Below, in pieces: positions 9,301 through 19,238 of a stretch of 64,000 nt of DNA. Positions within the stretch are counted from its first letter, which is position 1. The number at the start of each line of letters is the position of its first letter. Location: assembly GCF_001855565.1 (NCBI RefSeq), contig NZ_MKCR01000027.1, forward strand, positions 372,001-436,000, written 5' to 3'. The notes under the pieces were generated by a model, which ran no database searches, had not been told where the DNA came from, and saw nothing but the letters and a program-made list of their open reading frames with translations. Origin of the DNA: Chromobacterium amazonense. Lineage in GTDB: Bacteria > Pseudomonadota > Gammaproteobacteria > Burkholderiales > Chromobacteriaceae. A program made the translations under genes and the position numbers.

Positions 9301-9795
9301 CCCCGGGAACAGCTTTTCCCAGTAGGCGGCGCGGCGTTGCGCTTCTTCGCGCTGGCCCATGGACAGCGCGATGCCGACGTCGCCGTGATGGGCGCCGGAC
9401 AGGCACAGCAGGTCGCGGTTGTCGCCGGATTCCAGCCAGGCGCGCTTGATCTCGGCGCGGCCGCGGTACTGGTTGTGGCTGAAGGCTTCGGTCAGGAGTT
9501 CGCACAGACGCCGGTAGCCTTCGCGGTTTTTCACCATCAGCATCAGCCGGTAGGGCTTGTCGCGATCCTCCTCGTTCTCCAGCCAGATGTCGGCGGAGAC
9601 GATGGGTTTGATGCCCTTGTTGCGGCAGGCCTTGTAGAACTTGACCATGCCGAACAGGTTCATCAGGTCGGATACGCCGAGCGCGGGCATCTGTTCCTTG
9701 ACGGCGCGTTTGACCGCGTCATCGAGGCGGACGATGCCGTCGGTGATGGAGAACTCCGAGTGGAGGCGAAGGTGGACAAAGCGGGGTGCGTTCAT
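6361..9795 (-). CDS. dnaE: DNA polymerase III alpha subunit
   Basis: 1144 residues, close to the roughly 1160 of other proteobacterial DnaE proteins. An N-terminal PHP domain begins [17 protein letters not shown]. The polymerase core carries the catalytic aspartates in MPDFDVDFC (about residues 398-406), preceded by [42 protein letters not shown] marks the fingers/helix-hairpin region, and the OB-fold with the beta-clamp-binding region follows in the last 250 residues. This is the replicative DNA synthesis subunit. It has no close operon partner here: upstream is a divergent flavin reductase gene, and downstream its stop codon lies in a REP-like hairpin. Confidence 0.98.
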   Translation of the reverse strand: [1144 protein letters not shown]

Positions 9796-9912
9796 TCAGG
9801 CATTTTACCGGCAGGCGAGGGCGCGAACCAGTTCAAATGATGGCTGGCACAGGGTGGCCCAAGCGCATTAGAATGCTGGCATGGCAATTTTCACCGCAGG
9901 CGAAGAAAACCG

Positions 9913-10518
9913 ATGGAGTTCAATGTGCAGCAATTGGAGCGGACGAATCTGTATCAACTGCTGGTGGGCTGCATCCTGCCGCGGCCTATCGCCTGGGTCA
10001 GCACCCAGGATATGAAGGGGGTGTGCAATCTGGCGCCGTTTTCCTTCTTCAACGTGATGAGCGTGACGCCGCCGCTGTTGGGCATCAGCATCCTCAAGCA
10101 GGCGTCTGAACGGGACAAGGATACGCTGGCCAACATCCGTCTGACCGGGGAGTTGGTGGTCAATATCGTCAACCTGCCGCTGGCCGAGGCGATGAACGTC
10201 ACCTGCGGCGCTTACGCGCCGGACGTGGATGAATTCGAGCTGGCGGGACTGGCCAGGGCGACGAGCGTGACGGTCAAGCCGCCCGGCGTGGCGGAAGCGC
10301 CAGTGCGCCTGGAATGCACGCTGCATCAATGCCTGAGCTTCGGCCACGGCAGCGGCGCCGGCAATCTGGTGCTGGCCGAGGTCAAATACATCCATGTGGC
10401 GGACGAGGTGTGGCGCGACGGCGCGGTGGACGACCTGGCCTTGCAGGCGGTGGGCAAGCTGGGTGGGGATCGCTACAGCCTGGCCGAGCCGGCCTTCAGC
10501 CTGGCACGTCCGGTTTGA
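9913..10518 (+). CDS. Flavin reductase-like, FMN-binding split-barrel protein
   Basis: A 201-residue single-domain protein. The N-terminal part, LLVGCILPRPIAWVST, followed by NLAPFSFFNVMSVTPPLLGISI, is the FMN-binding pattern of the flavin reductase-like (DIM6/NTAB) family. Members bind FMN and act as NAD(P)H:flavin reductases or simply as flavoproteins; the partner is not evident. It is divergent from dnaE and alone in its transcription unit. Little more can be said of its role. Confidence 0.88.
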   Translation: MEFNVQQLERTNLYQLLVGCILPRPIAWVSTQDMKGVCNLAPFSFFNVMSVTPPLLGISILKQASERDKDTLANIRLTGELVVNIVNLPLAEAMNVTCGAYAPDVDEFELAGLARATSVTVKPPGVAEAPVRLECTLHQCLSFGHGSGAGNLVLAEVKYIHVADEVWRDGAVDDLALQAVGKLGGDRYSLAEPAFSLARPV

Positions 10519-10636
10519 GCCGGGCTTGGCTCCGTCAGGCACGCCGCTGATCCCGCCTTGCGCCTGCTCGCCGCGCGACTTGCGCTGTCTGCGTCGGCGC
10601 GGGCTTGCTTCTCTGGTGAAGATTCGTTAGCGACGC

Positions 10637-11539
10637 TCAGAGCGCGGTCTGGGTTTGCTCGGCCAGCGCGTCCAGCATGCCGTAGCGGCGCTGGTATTCG
10701 GAGCGCTTCTTGCTGGCGATGTCTTCCATGGCCTTGCGCGGCGGCGTCAGCGGAATGCGGTAGAAGCGGCCGTCATCCACCGGCTCGGCGTCCAGCGTCT
10801 GCCAGAAGCTGTCGTAGTCGGCGAAGAACTCGCGCCGATACCGCCATGAGCTGTAAATATGTTCGCGGTTGCCGATGGCCAGGATCTCATCGGCGCCGAT
10901 CTTGCGCGCCAATGCGGTCAGCGCTTCCATCGCCAGCCGCTTCGGAAACAGGCCGTGCGCCGCCTTGGTGGCCAACTGCACGGCTTCCGCGCCATGCGGT
11001 TTGCGCGGGCCCTGCAGGCCGCCGATCACCAACACGATATCTTGTTCGCGGCGGGTCAGCGTGAAGGTCAGCGTCGCCAGCGGGACGTTGTCGGCGTTGC
11101 ATACCTGCAGCGACATTTCCCCTTCTTTGTCGAAGCTATGTTGCTGGGTCAACACCACCAGCAGTTTGGCGTCGTTCTTGCCCGTCAGCTCCGCCAGTTG
11201 CAGATGCTGGCTGGACAATAGCTGGCGGCGGGCCGCGCCGGAAAAGCGCTTTTCCAGCAACTGGTAGTGCGCTTGCAGCGCCCGCAGTTTGCCGGCCGGT
11301 CCGAGAGATCGGTACAGGTAGGGACGATGCAGCTTGCTGGCCAGCCGTGGATTGTGCCGCAGGTAGGGCAGCAGCGTCTGCGAGCGGAAAGTATCCAGCC
11401 AGCGCAGCGTCCACGGCAGGGTCAACACGCCGCGGAATGCGAATTTGAAACGGTTCTTGCCCTCGTCGAAGCCGTCTCGGCGCGAAAACGAGCCGCTGGC
11501 CAGCGACCAGAACAGATCCACGGAATTGATTACAGTCAT
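10637..11539 (-). CDS. VirK/YbjX family protein (DUF535)
   Basis: A 300-residue cytosolic protein with no signal peptide. The C-terminal half holds the family hallmarks: LVIGGLQGPRKPHGAEAVQLATKAAHGLFPKRLAMEAL, written here as its recognisable pieces GGLQGPR and HGLFPKRL, then ILAIGNREHIYSSWRYRREFFADYDSFW in pieces GNREHIY and ADYDSFW. In enterobacteria, VirK and YbjX are PhoPQ-regulated and linked to envelope stress and antimicrobial peptide resistance; the biochemical role is not settled. I chose the ATG at 11539, which has GAGGGAAGG in front of it, over a GTG four codons upstream. Its neighbour is an ArnT-like lipid A glycosyltransferase, which fits an envelope role. Confidence 0.85.
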   Translation of the reverse strand: MTVINSVDLFWSLASGSFSRRDGFDEGKNRFKFAFRGVLTLPWTLRWLDTFRSQTLLPYLRHNPRLASKLHRPYLYRSLGPAGKLRALQAHYQLLEKRFSGAARRQLLSSQHLQLAELTGKNDAKLLVVLTQQHSFDKEGEMSLQVCNADNVPLATLTFTLTRREQDIVLVIGGLQGPRKPHGAEAVQLATKAAHGLFPKRLAMEALTALARKIGADEILAIGNREHIYSSWRYRREFFADYDSFWQTLDAEPVDDGRFYRIPLTPPRKAMEDIASKKRSEYQRRYGMLDALAEQTQTAL

Positions 11540-11594
11540 GCCTTCCCTCACCGATTAGCTTGTTAGGATAAGGTAAGTTCGGACACAAAATTGT

Positions 11595-11612
11595 TAAAAG
11601 ATATGTAAAACA
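11595..11612 (-). promoter_or_regulatory. Possible PhoP-box-like direct repeat upstream of the virK-like gene
   Basis: On the minus strand, two hexamers, TGTTTT and TCTTTT, stand 11 bp apart, about 55 bp before the start codon. The PhoP consensus is a direct repeat of (T/G)GTTTA with 11-bp periodicity. The match is partial (about 5/6 and 4/6), so it is a candidate only, raised because VirK genes are PhoP targets elsewhere. Confidence 0.3.
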
Positions 11613-11663
11613 GTGTGACTGTGTGTGACGCAAAATCGTTTCAGCATGCCGCAGTTTGCCGCT

Positions 11664-13307
11664 TTATGGCAGCAAATAGAGGCGGAAGCGTTCTTTGTGA
11701 TCGCCAGGGCGCTGCAAAACGGATATTGGATGCAATTTGGCAAGCTCAGGCGGCGCTTGGTCATGCAGCGTCTGCAGCAGCAGCCAGCGGCACTGATGCG
11801 CTGCCGGCTGCGTTTCCAGGCGCAGCGTGCGATAGCCGGCGTAGTACTCCAGCAAGGCGCGCTGCGGTTCGCCCAGATTCAGGCTGGCGACGCAGCCGCC
11901 GTCGCGCTGTATCGCTTCCAGAGTGGGCTTCAGCGCGTGGAAGGTTTCGCGGTAGCGCATGCCGTGATCCAGCGCCGGCAGCCAGAGCGTGGCCACGCCG
12001 CACCACAGCAGCGTCATGGCGATGCTCCAGCGCCAGAGAAGTCCCGCCATCTCTGTCAGGGGTTGGCGCCAGCACCATAGCAAACAGGCCAGCGCCAGGC
12101 CGAAAGCCAGCCAGTGGCCGGGGTAGAAGGCCGGCGTCCAGCCGCTGAACTGGCGCTCCAGCAGCGGCCGGCTCCAAGCGATATCGGAAGGCGCGCTGAG
12201 CACCCTCGCAACCAATAACAGATAAGCCAGCAGCAAACCAAACAGCGCGGCCAGCGTGACTTTCAGCCAGCGCGGCGGATGCCACGCAAACGGCAATCCG
12301 CCCAATGCCAACAGCGTCAAGGGCGGCAGCAGAGGCAAGGCGTACAGCTCCCTCGCTTCCGCCGCGGCCAGCAGCACCGCCAGCGAACCGCCAAACAGGG
12401 CCAGCGGCGGCAAGATGATCAGCGGCGAGACCAGGCGGCGCAACACCCGCCATCCATTCCACAGCGCCAGCGGCCACAGCGGCAGCGCATACCAGGGCAG
12501 GGTGCGCCCGTAGAACCATGGGCGCTGGCGCGGCCCCAGATGGGCGCTGCCATTGAAACGGCCGAAATTATTGGCGTCCAGCCACAGATGGAACAGTTCC
12601 GGGCTGCGCTGGTGCAGCGCGGCCATCCACCATAGCGGCAAGGGCAGGGCGGTCAGCAGCGCGACCGCCAGCGTCAACAGGTAGCGACGTTGGCGGTAAG
12701 CCGGATGCAGCGGCAGGGCCAGCGCGGCCAGTCCCAGGCAGCCGGGGCCGAGCAGCCCTTTGCTGAGGAAGGCGATGGCGCCGCCGCCTCCCAGCATCAG
12801 GCCGGCGAGGACGGGGCGCGCCAGGGCGTGGCACAAGCCGGCCAGCCCCCAGCAGAAGCCGGCCATCAGCGCGGTATCGGTGATCAATTGATGGGCGCGT
12901 ATCGGCAGGCCGACGGCGCCGATCAGCAGCAGCGGCGCCCAGCGGCCGAAGCCCGGGCCGAACAGGCCGCGCGCCGCGACGCCTAACCCCAGCCAGCCTA
13001 TGGCATTCCACAGCCCTGCCGCCAGACGGGCGGCGTCCGGCGCGCCCAGCCATCCCTGCAGCGCTTGCAAGGTCCAGCTGGCGCTGATGAAGAATAAGGG
13101 CGGTTTTTCCAGGAACGGCTCGCCGGCCAGCATCGGCACCACCCAATCGCCGCTGGCGGCGATATGGCGCACCAGGCCGAAGGTGTAGGCTTCGTCCGGC
13201 TTCCACGGCTCATGGCCGACCAGGCCGGGAATCAGCCACAGCAGCAGCACGGCGGCCAGCGCCGGCCATGGCAGGGCAGGAGGAGGGCTGGATCGGGCTG
13301 GGGTCAC
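11664..13307 (-). CDS. ArnT-like polytopic glycosyltransferase
   Basis: 547 residues with about a dozen hydrophobic segments. The first periplasmic loop has GHEPWKPDEAYTF (acidic DE motif) and GEPFLEKPPLFF, both conserved in ArnT/GT83 and related PMT_2-type enzymes that use undecaprenyl-phosphate sugars as donors. ArnT transfers 4-amino-arabinose to lipid A; the sugar and acceptor here are not proven, and no arnBCAD genes are present in the window. It begins with GTG at 13307, overlapping the phaM stop by four bases (GTGA), so translation is probably coupled to phaM. The virK-like gene follows 125 bp downstream on the same strand. Confidence 0.85.
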   Translation of the reverse strand: MTPARSSPPPALPWPALAAVLLLWLIPGLVGHEPWKPDEAYTFGLVRHIAASGDWVVPMLAGEPFLEKPPLFFISASWTLQALQGWLGAPDAARLAAGLWNAIGWLGLGVAARGLFGPGFGRWAPLLLIGAVGLPIRAHQLITDTALMAGFCWGLAGLCHALARPVLAGLMLGGGGAIAFLSKGLLGPGCLGLAALALPLHPAYRQRRYLLTLAVALLTALPLPLWWMAALHQRSPELFHLWLDANNFGRFNGSAHLGPRQRPWFYGRTLPWYALPLWPLALWNGWRVLRRLVSPLIILPPLALFGGSLAVLLAAAEARELYALPLLPPLTLLALGGLPFAWHPPRWLKVTLAALFGLLLAYLLLVARVLSAPSDIAWSRPLLERQFSGWTPAFYPGHWLAFGLALACLLWCWRQPLTEMAGLLWRWSIAMTLLWCGVATLWLPALDHGMRYRETFHALKPTLEAIQRDGGCVASLNLGEPQRALLEYYAGYRTLRLETQPAAHQCRWLLLQTLHDQAPPELAKLHPISVLQRPGDHKERFRLYLLP

Positions 13308-13561
13308 GGTTTGGCCGGGGGCGGGTCCTTCGGACGCATCGAGTGCAGGGCGGCTCTCTGCATTTCCAGGGTTTTGATCTGCATGGACAGCACGCCCAGA
13401 TTCATCGTCAGCCAGCCTTCCACCACGCGCAGCTCGGCCAGTTTGCGGTCGATTTCCTCATCCGACATCGGCGGCAGGAAGGCCTGCATGCCGGGGGGCG
13501 TGGCTTGCTGCCAGAACTGGCGGAACAAGGCGAAGGGATCGTTGGAATGGTCTTGGCTCAT
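13304..13561 (-). CDS. phaM: PhaM-type polyhydroxyalkanoate granule regulatory protein
   Basis: 85 residues. FALFRQFWQQ, then LPPMSDEEIDRKLAELRVVEGWLTMN and LEMQRAALHSM in the middle, match PhaM from Cupriavidus, a small protein that activates PHB synthase and ties granules to the nucleoid. The charged, proline- and lysine-containing tail, RPKDPPPAKP, is much shorter than the (A/K)P-rich, DNA-binding tail of Cupriavidus PhaM, so DNA binding may be weak or absent. The start at 13561 was preferred over a TTG eight codons upstream. No phaC or phaP is in the window. It is coupled by overlap to the ArnT-like gene. Confidence 0.72.
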   Translation of the reverse strand: MSQDHSNDPFALFRQFWQQATPPGMQAFLPPMSDEEIDRKLAELRVVEGWLTMNLGVLSMQIKTLEMQRAALHSMRPKDPPPAKP

Positions 13562-13583
13562 GGGGTTTCCATCTGGTTGAGGC

Positions 13584-13611
13584 AAAAACGGGCAAGCGAT
13601 GCTTGCCCGTT
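13584..13611 (-). terminator. Terminator after maeB
   Basis: ACGGGCAAGC and GCTTGCCCGT form a perfect 10-bp stem with a three-base loop (13588-13610), followed on the minus strand by five T residues. It lies 27 bases after the maeB stop. Confidence 0.9.
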
Positions 13612-13637
13612 CAGTATATGCCCTAAGCGCGAGCGGA

Positions 13638-15923
<2,286 letters not shown>

Positions 15924-16017
15924 TCGCAGGCTCCTGATAGAGAGAGATGTTCTTATGTTGGTAAGGGATAGCGGAGCATTATAAGACTTTATGCCGGGCT
16001 CGGGCTATGCCGTGTCG

Positions 16018-16053
16018 GACAAAAGCCGCGATGGACGGCTCCATCGCGGCTGC
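16018..16053 (-). terminator. Terminator after dctM
   Basis: AGCCGCGATGGA and TCCATCGCGGCT form a 12-bp stem with a four-base loop (16024-16051). On the minus strand it is followed by TTTTG. It ends the dctPQM unit and separates it from maeB. Confidence 0.88.
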
Positions 16054-16074
16054 ATATCGTTTGACTTGAAAATG

Positions 16075-17403
16075 TCAATGCAGCATGCCCAGCATCCGCG
16101 GCAGCCACAGCGAGATTTCCGGAATGAATGTCACCGCGACCAGAAAACCCAGCATGGTCAGCAGCCATGGCCACACGGCCACGGTCAGCTCGGTAATGCC
16201 CATCTTTGTGATCCCCGAGGCGACATAAAGGTTCAGTCCTACCGGTGGATGGCACATGCCCACTTCCATATTGACCGCGATCAGGATGCCGAAGTGGATG
16301 GGGTTGACGCCCAGCTTCACCGCCACGGGATAGAGGATGGGCGCCATGATCAGCACGATGGCCGACGGGTCCATGAAGTTGCCGGCCGCCAAGAGCAGGA
16401 TGTTGGTCAACAGCAGGAAGGCGACGATGCCGAAGCCCTGGCTGGCCATCCAGGCCGCCATGGTCTGCGGAATCTGCTCCGATGCCATCAGGAAAGAAAA
16501 CAGCACGGCGTTGGTGATGATGTACAGCAGCATCGCGCTCATCGACGCGGCGTTGATCAGCACCTTGGGCACGTCCTTCAGCCCCATGTCCTTGTAGACG
16601 AACACCGCGATCACGAAAGCGTACACCGCAGCCATCGCCGCCGCCTCGGTGGGGGTAAAGATGCCGGTGTAGATGCCGCCTATCACCAGCGCGATCAGCA
16701 GCAGGCCCCACACGCATTCGCGGAAAGCCTGCCAGCGCTCGGACCAACTGGCGCGCGTCAAGCGCGGGTAGTCGAACTTCTTGGCGCGGTACCAGGTGGT
16801 CAAGCCCAGCAGGGCCGACAGGCACAGGCCGGGCAGCACGCCAGCCATGAACAGCTGGCCGACCGAGGCGGTGGACACCGTATTGCCATCGGGTCCGGTG
16901 ACGCTCATGCCTGCAGTGGCGATGCTGTACATCACCAGGTTGATGGACGGCGGGAACAGGATGCCCAGCGCGCCGGAGGTGGTGATGACGCCGGCGCCGA
17001 AGCGTTGCGGGTAGCCTTGTTTCAGCATGGCCGGCAGGATGATGGAACCGACTGCCACCACGGTGGCGACGGAGGAGCCGGTGATGGCGGCGAACAGCGC
17101 GCAGGACACCACGCCTGCCAGACCCAGGCCGCCGTACCAGTGGCCCACCAGGGTGGTGGCGAAGCGTATCATCCGCCGCGCGACGCCGCCGTGCATCAGG
17201 AAGTTGCCGGCCAGGATGAAGAACGGAATCGCCATGATCTCGAACTTCTCGATGCCGGTGAACAGCTTGAGGGCGACCGAGGTGACCGGCACCTCGGTCA
17301 TGGTGAACAGGAAGGTCAGGACGGTCAGACCCAGCGAAATGGAAATCGGCATGCCTGTCAGCATCAGCGCCAGCAGCAGGCCGAAAATGATCAGCGCGCT
17401 CAT
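16075..17403 (-). CDS. dctM: TRAP transporter large permease
   Basis: 442 residues with about 12 hydrophobic segments, the normal size of DctM. The N-terminus, MSALIIFGLLLALMLTGMPI, and FEIMAIPFFILAGNFLM are family hallmarks, as is GALGILFPPSINLVMYSI. It forms the ion-coupled translocation channel for C4-dicarboxylates or other organic acids with DctQ. The ATG overlaps the dctQ stop (ATGA), so the two subunits are translationally coupled. The start was chosen by this overlap; the frame continues upstream only as the shadow of dctQ. Confidence 0.95.
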   Translation of the reverse strand: MSALIIFGLLLALMLTGMPISISLGLTVLTFLFTMTEVPVTSVALKLFTGIEKFEIMAIPFFILAGNFLMHGGVARRMIRFATTLVGHWYGGLGLAGVVSCALFAAITGSSVATVVAVGSIILPAMLKQGYPQRFGAGVITTSGALGILFPPSINLVMYSIATAGMSVTGPDGNTVSTASVGQLFMAGVLPGLCLSALLGLTTWYRAKKFDYPRLTRASWSERWQAFRECVWGLLLIALVIGGIYTGIFTPTEAAAMAAVYAFVIAVFVYKDMGLKDVPKVLINAASMSAMLLYIITNAVLFSFLMASEQIPQTMAAWMASQGFGIVAFLLLTNILLLAAGNFMDPSAIVLIMAPILYPVAVKLGVNPIHFGILIAVNMEVGMCHPPVGLNLYVASGITKMGITELTVAVWPWLLTMLGFLVAVTFIPEISLWLPRMLGMLH

Positions 17404-17990
17404 GGACGGCCTCCACGGTTGATGTCGTGCGGGTGCAGATTGTCCAGCATCTCGTCGCCTTCCAGGCCGTCCACATGGCCGTGGTCGTGTTTGGGCAAGC
17501 TGCCGGTGCGGATGAAGTTCCACGCCACCTGCAGGAAGCGGAAGCACATCAGCGAGGAGCCGGCGGGGATGGCCAGGTAAACCAGCCACATCGGCGCCTC
17601 CAGATCGGGCGAGGTTTGGTCGGTGTGGGCGATGTTCCAGACAAAATCGCCGCCCATCACCGCGACGATGCCGGTGAACAGCGCGCCGGCCAACAGGCCG
17701 AACACGATGAAGTAGCCGCGGGTCTTGTCCGGCAGACGGTTGATCAGCACATCCACGCCGACATGGATGCCGGTGCGCACGCCGTAGGCGGCGCCGAACT
17801 TGGCCATCCACACAAACAGGTAAACGGTAAGCTCCTGCGCCCACGATAGATTGATGTGGGCGAGGTAGGGTTGCAGGGTGGGAATGCCCGAACCGTAGCG
17901 GTGCAGCACCGCGACGAAGGTGATCAGGGTGGCGGCCCCCATCAGACAGGCAATCATCCACTCCTCGAGATGGTCGAGGATTTTCAGCAT
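17400..17990 (-). CDS. dctQ: TRAP transporter small permease
   Basis: 196 residues with four predicted transmembrane segments. MLKILDHLEEWMIACLMGAATLITF and LSWAQELTVYLFVWMAKFGAAYGVR carry the DctQ signature, split here as the WAQELTVYLFVW core. It partners DctM. The C-terminal tail, HDHGHVDGLEGDEMLDNLHPHD, is unusually rich in His and acidic residues and lies in the cytoplasm by prediction. The gene follows dctP after 57 bases that contain a terminator-like hairpin. Confidence 0.93.
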   Translation of the reverse strand: MLKILDHLEEWMIACLMGAATLITFVAVLHRYGSGIPTLQPYLAHINLSWAQELTVYLFVWMAKFGAAYGVRTGIHVGVDVLINRLPDKTRGYFIVFGLLAGALFTGIVAVMGGDFVWNIAHTDQTSPDLEAPMWLVYLAIPAGSSLMCFRFLQVAWNFIRTGSLPKHDHGHVDGLEGDEMLDNLHPHDINRGGRP

Positions 17991-18012
17991 GGCGGGTTTC
18001 CTCAGCGCATGG

Positions 18013-18037
18013 AAAAACCGCGCCCGGCAGGGCGCGG
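18013..18037 (-). terminator. Terminator/attenuator between dctP and dctQ
   Basis: CCGCGCCC and GGGCGCGG form a perfect 8-bp GC stem with a four-base loop (18018-18037), followed on the minus strand by TTTTT. It is a textbook intrinsic terminator shape placed inside the dctPQM unit, so it probably lowers expression of the membrane subunits relative to the binding protein. Confidence 0.82.
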
Positions 18038-18047
18038 CGGATCGCCT

Positions 18048-19052
18048 TTACTTGGCGGGGTTGAAGCCGGTTTCCTTATAGATCTGCTTGAGCAGATCGG
18101 GCCCGATGCGGGCAGCCATCTTCTGGTGCACCGGCAGCAGCGCTTTCTTGAACGCTTCGCGCTCCTGCGGCGTGGGGGTGTAGACCTGGGTTTTGCCGGA
18201 TGCCTTGATCGCGGCGACGGCTTTTTCGTTTTCCTGCTTGGCGATCTGGTTGGCGTAGACCGAGGCGTCTTGCACCGCGCTGTCCAGCTGGGCGCGCACA
18301 TCGGCCGGCAGGCCGTCCCAGAACTTTTTGTTGACGATCAGCGCGTAGCCGAGGAAGCCGTGCTGGGTCAGCGTCAGGTTTTTCTGCACCTCATAGGATT
18401 TGCTGGTGTACAGATTGGATGCTTCCAGCTCGGTGCCGTCCACCACGCCGGTCTGCAGCGCCTGGTACACCTCGGAGAAGGCCATCACCTGCGGCAGCGC
18501 GCCCAGCGTGCGCATTTCCTCTTCCAGCACCTTGGATGACTGGATGCGGATCTTCATGCCCTTCAGGTCCGCCGGGCTCTTGATCGGCTTGTTGGCCGAG
18601 AAATTCTTGAAGCCGTTGTCCCAGTAAGCCAAGCCCTTGATGCCCTTGGTTTCCAGCTTGCCCAAGAGTTGCTTGCCGATGGGGCCGTGCATCACTTTGT
18701 TCACTTCGTCGTAACTGTCGAAGACATAGGGCAGATCAAATACTTCGAATTCCTTCACTCCCAGCGGGCCGAATTTGGCCAGGCTGGGGGCCAGCATCTG
18801 CACCGCGCCCAGCTGCAGCGCTTCCAATTCTTCCTTGTCCTTGTACAGCTGGCTGTTGGGATAGACCTGCACCTTAACCTTGCCGTGGGTGCGCTGCTCG
18901 GCTAGTTTCTTGAAGTATTCCGCCGCCTTGCCTTTGGGCGTGTCCGGCGCCACCACATGGCTGAACTTGATGACGATTTCGCCGGCGGCTTGGGCTGCGC
19001 CGGACAGGGTGAGGCTGGCGCAGAGTGCCAGCGCGATATGCTTGAGCTTCAT
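18048..19052 (-). CDS. dctP: TRAP transporter substrate-binding protein (C4-dicarboxylate type)
   Basis: 334 residues with a signal peptide, MKLKHIALALCASLTLSGAAQA. The mature protein starts with IVIKFSHVVAPDTPKGKAA, and later ADLKGMKIRIQSSKVLEEEMRTLGA (in pieces DLKGMKIRIQSS and TLGALPQVM) contains the arginine that binds the substrate carboxylate in DctP proteins. It delivers C4-dicarboxylates such as malate, fumarate or succinate to DctQM from the periplasm. The ATG at 19052 is preceded by GGAGAACC. It is divergent from a sensor kinase gene, with which it shares a 186-bp intergenic region. Confidence 0.95.
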   Translation of the reverse strand: MKLKHIALALCASLTLSGAAQAAGEIVIKFSHVVAPDTPKGKAAEYFKKLAEQRTHGKVKVQVYPNSQLYKDKEELEALQLGAVQMLAPSLAKFGPLGVKEFEVFDLPYVFDSYDEVNKVMHGPIGKQLLGKLETKGIKGLAYWDNGFKNFSANKPIKSPADLKGMKIRIQSSKVLEEEMRTLGALPQVMAFSEVYQALQTGVVDGTELEASNLYTSKSYEVQKNLTLTQHGFLGYALIVNKKFWDGLPADVRAQLDSAVQDASVYANQIAKQENEKAVAAIKASGKTQVYTPTPQEREAFKKALLPVHQKMAARIGPDLLKQIYKETGFNPAK

Positions 19053-19115
19053 GTAAGGTTCTCCATCCATTGGTAGCGTTGTTTGATGTTATGAGCCGGA
19101 TCGGGCCGGCGGTTT

Positions 19116-19132
19116 TACTACTAAAAGTAGTA
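19116..19132. promoter_or_regulatory. Palindrome in the dctP/sensor kinase intergenic region
   Basis: TACTACT-AAA-AGTAGTA is a perfect 7-bp inverted repeat with a three-base spacer, 64 bp before dctP. Its size and place suit an operator for a dimeric activator or repressor of the TRAP operon. I could not recognise a clear sigma-54 -24/-12 promoter beside it. Confidence 0.45.
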
Positions 19133-19238
19133 GCACCATGCCGCGCTGACCATTAGGGAATTCCAGAACAAGGGCATGTTGCCCCGATTTGGCGCGGGCG
19201 CGTTATCATCAAGGCCGTTCCTTGCTAGGCTGCTCCAC

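Noticed and set aside
6529-9840. A 1103-codon open frame antisense to dnaE
   Set aside because: Same low-complexity shadow composition; dnaE on the other strand is unambiguous.
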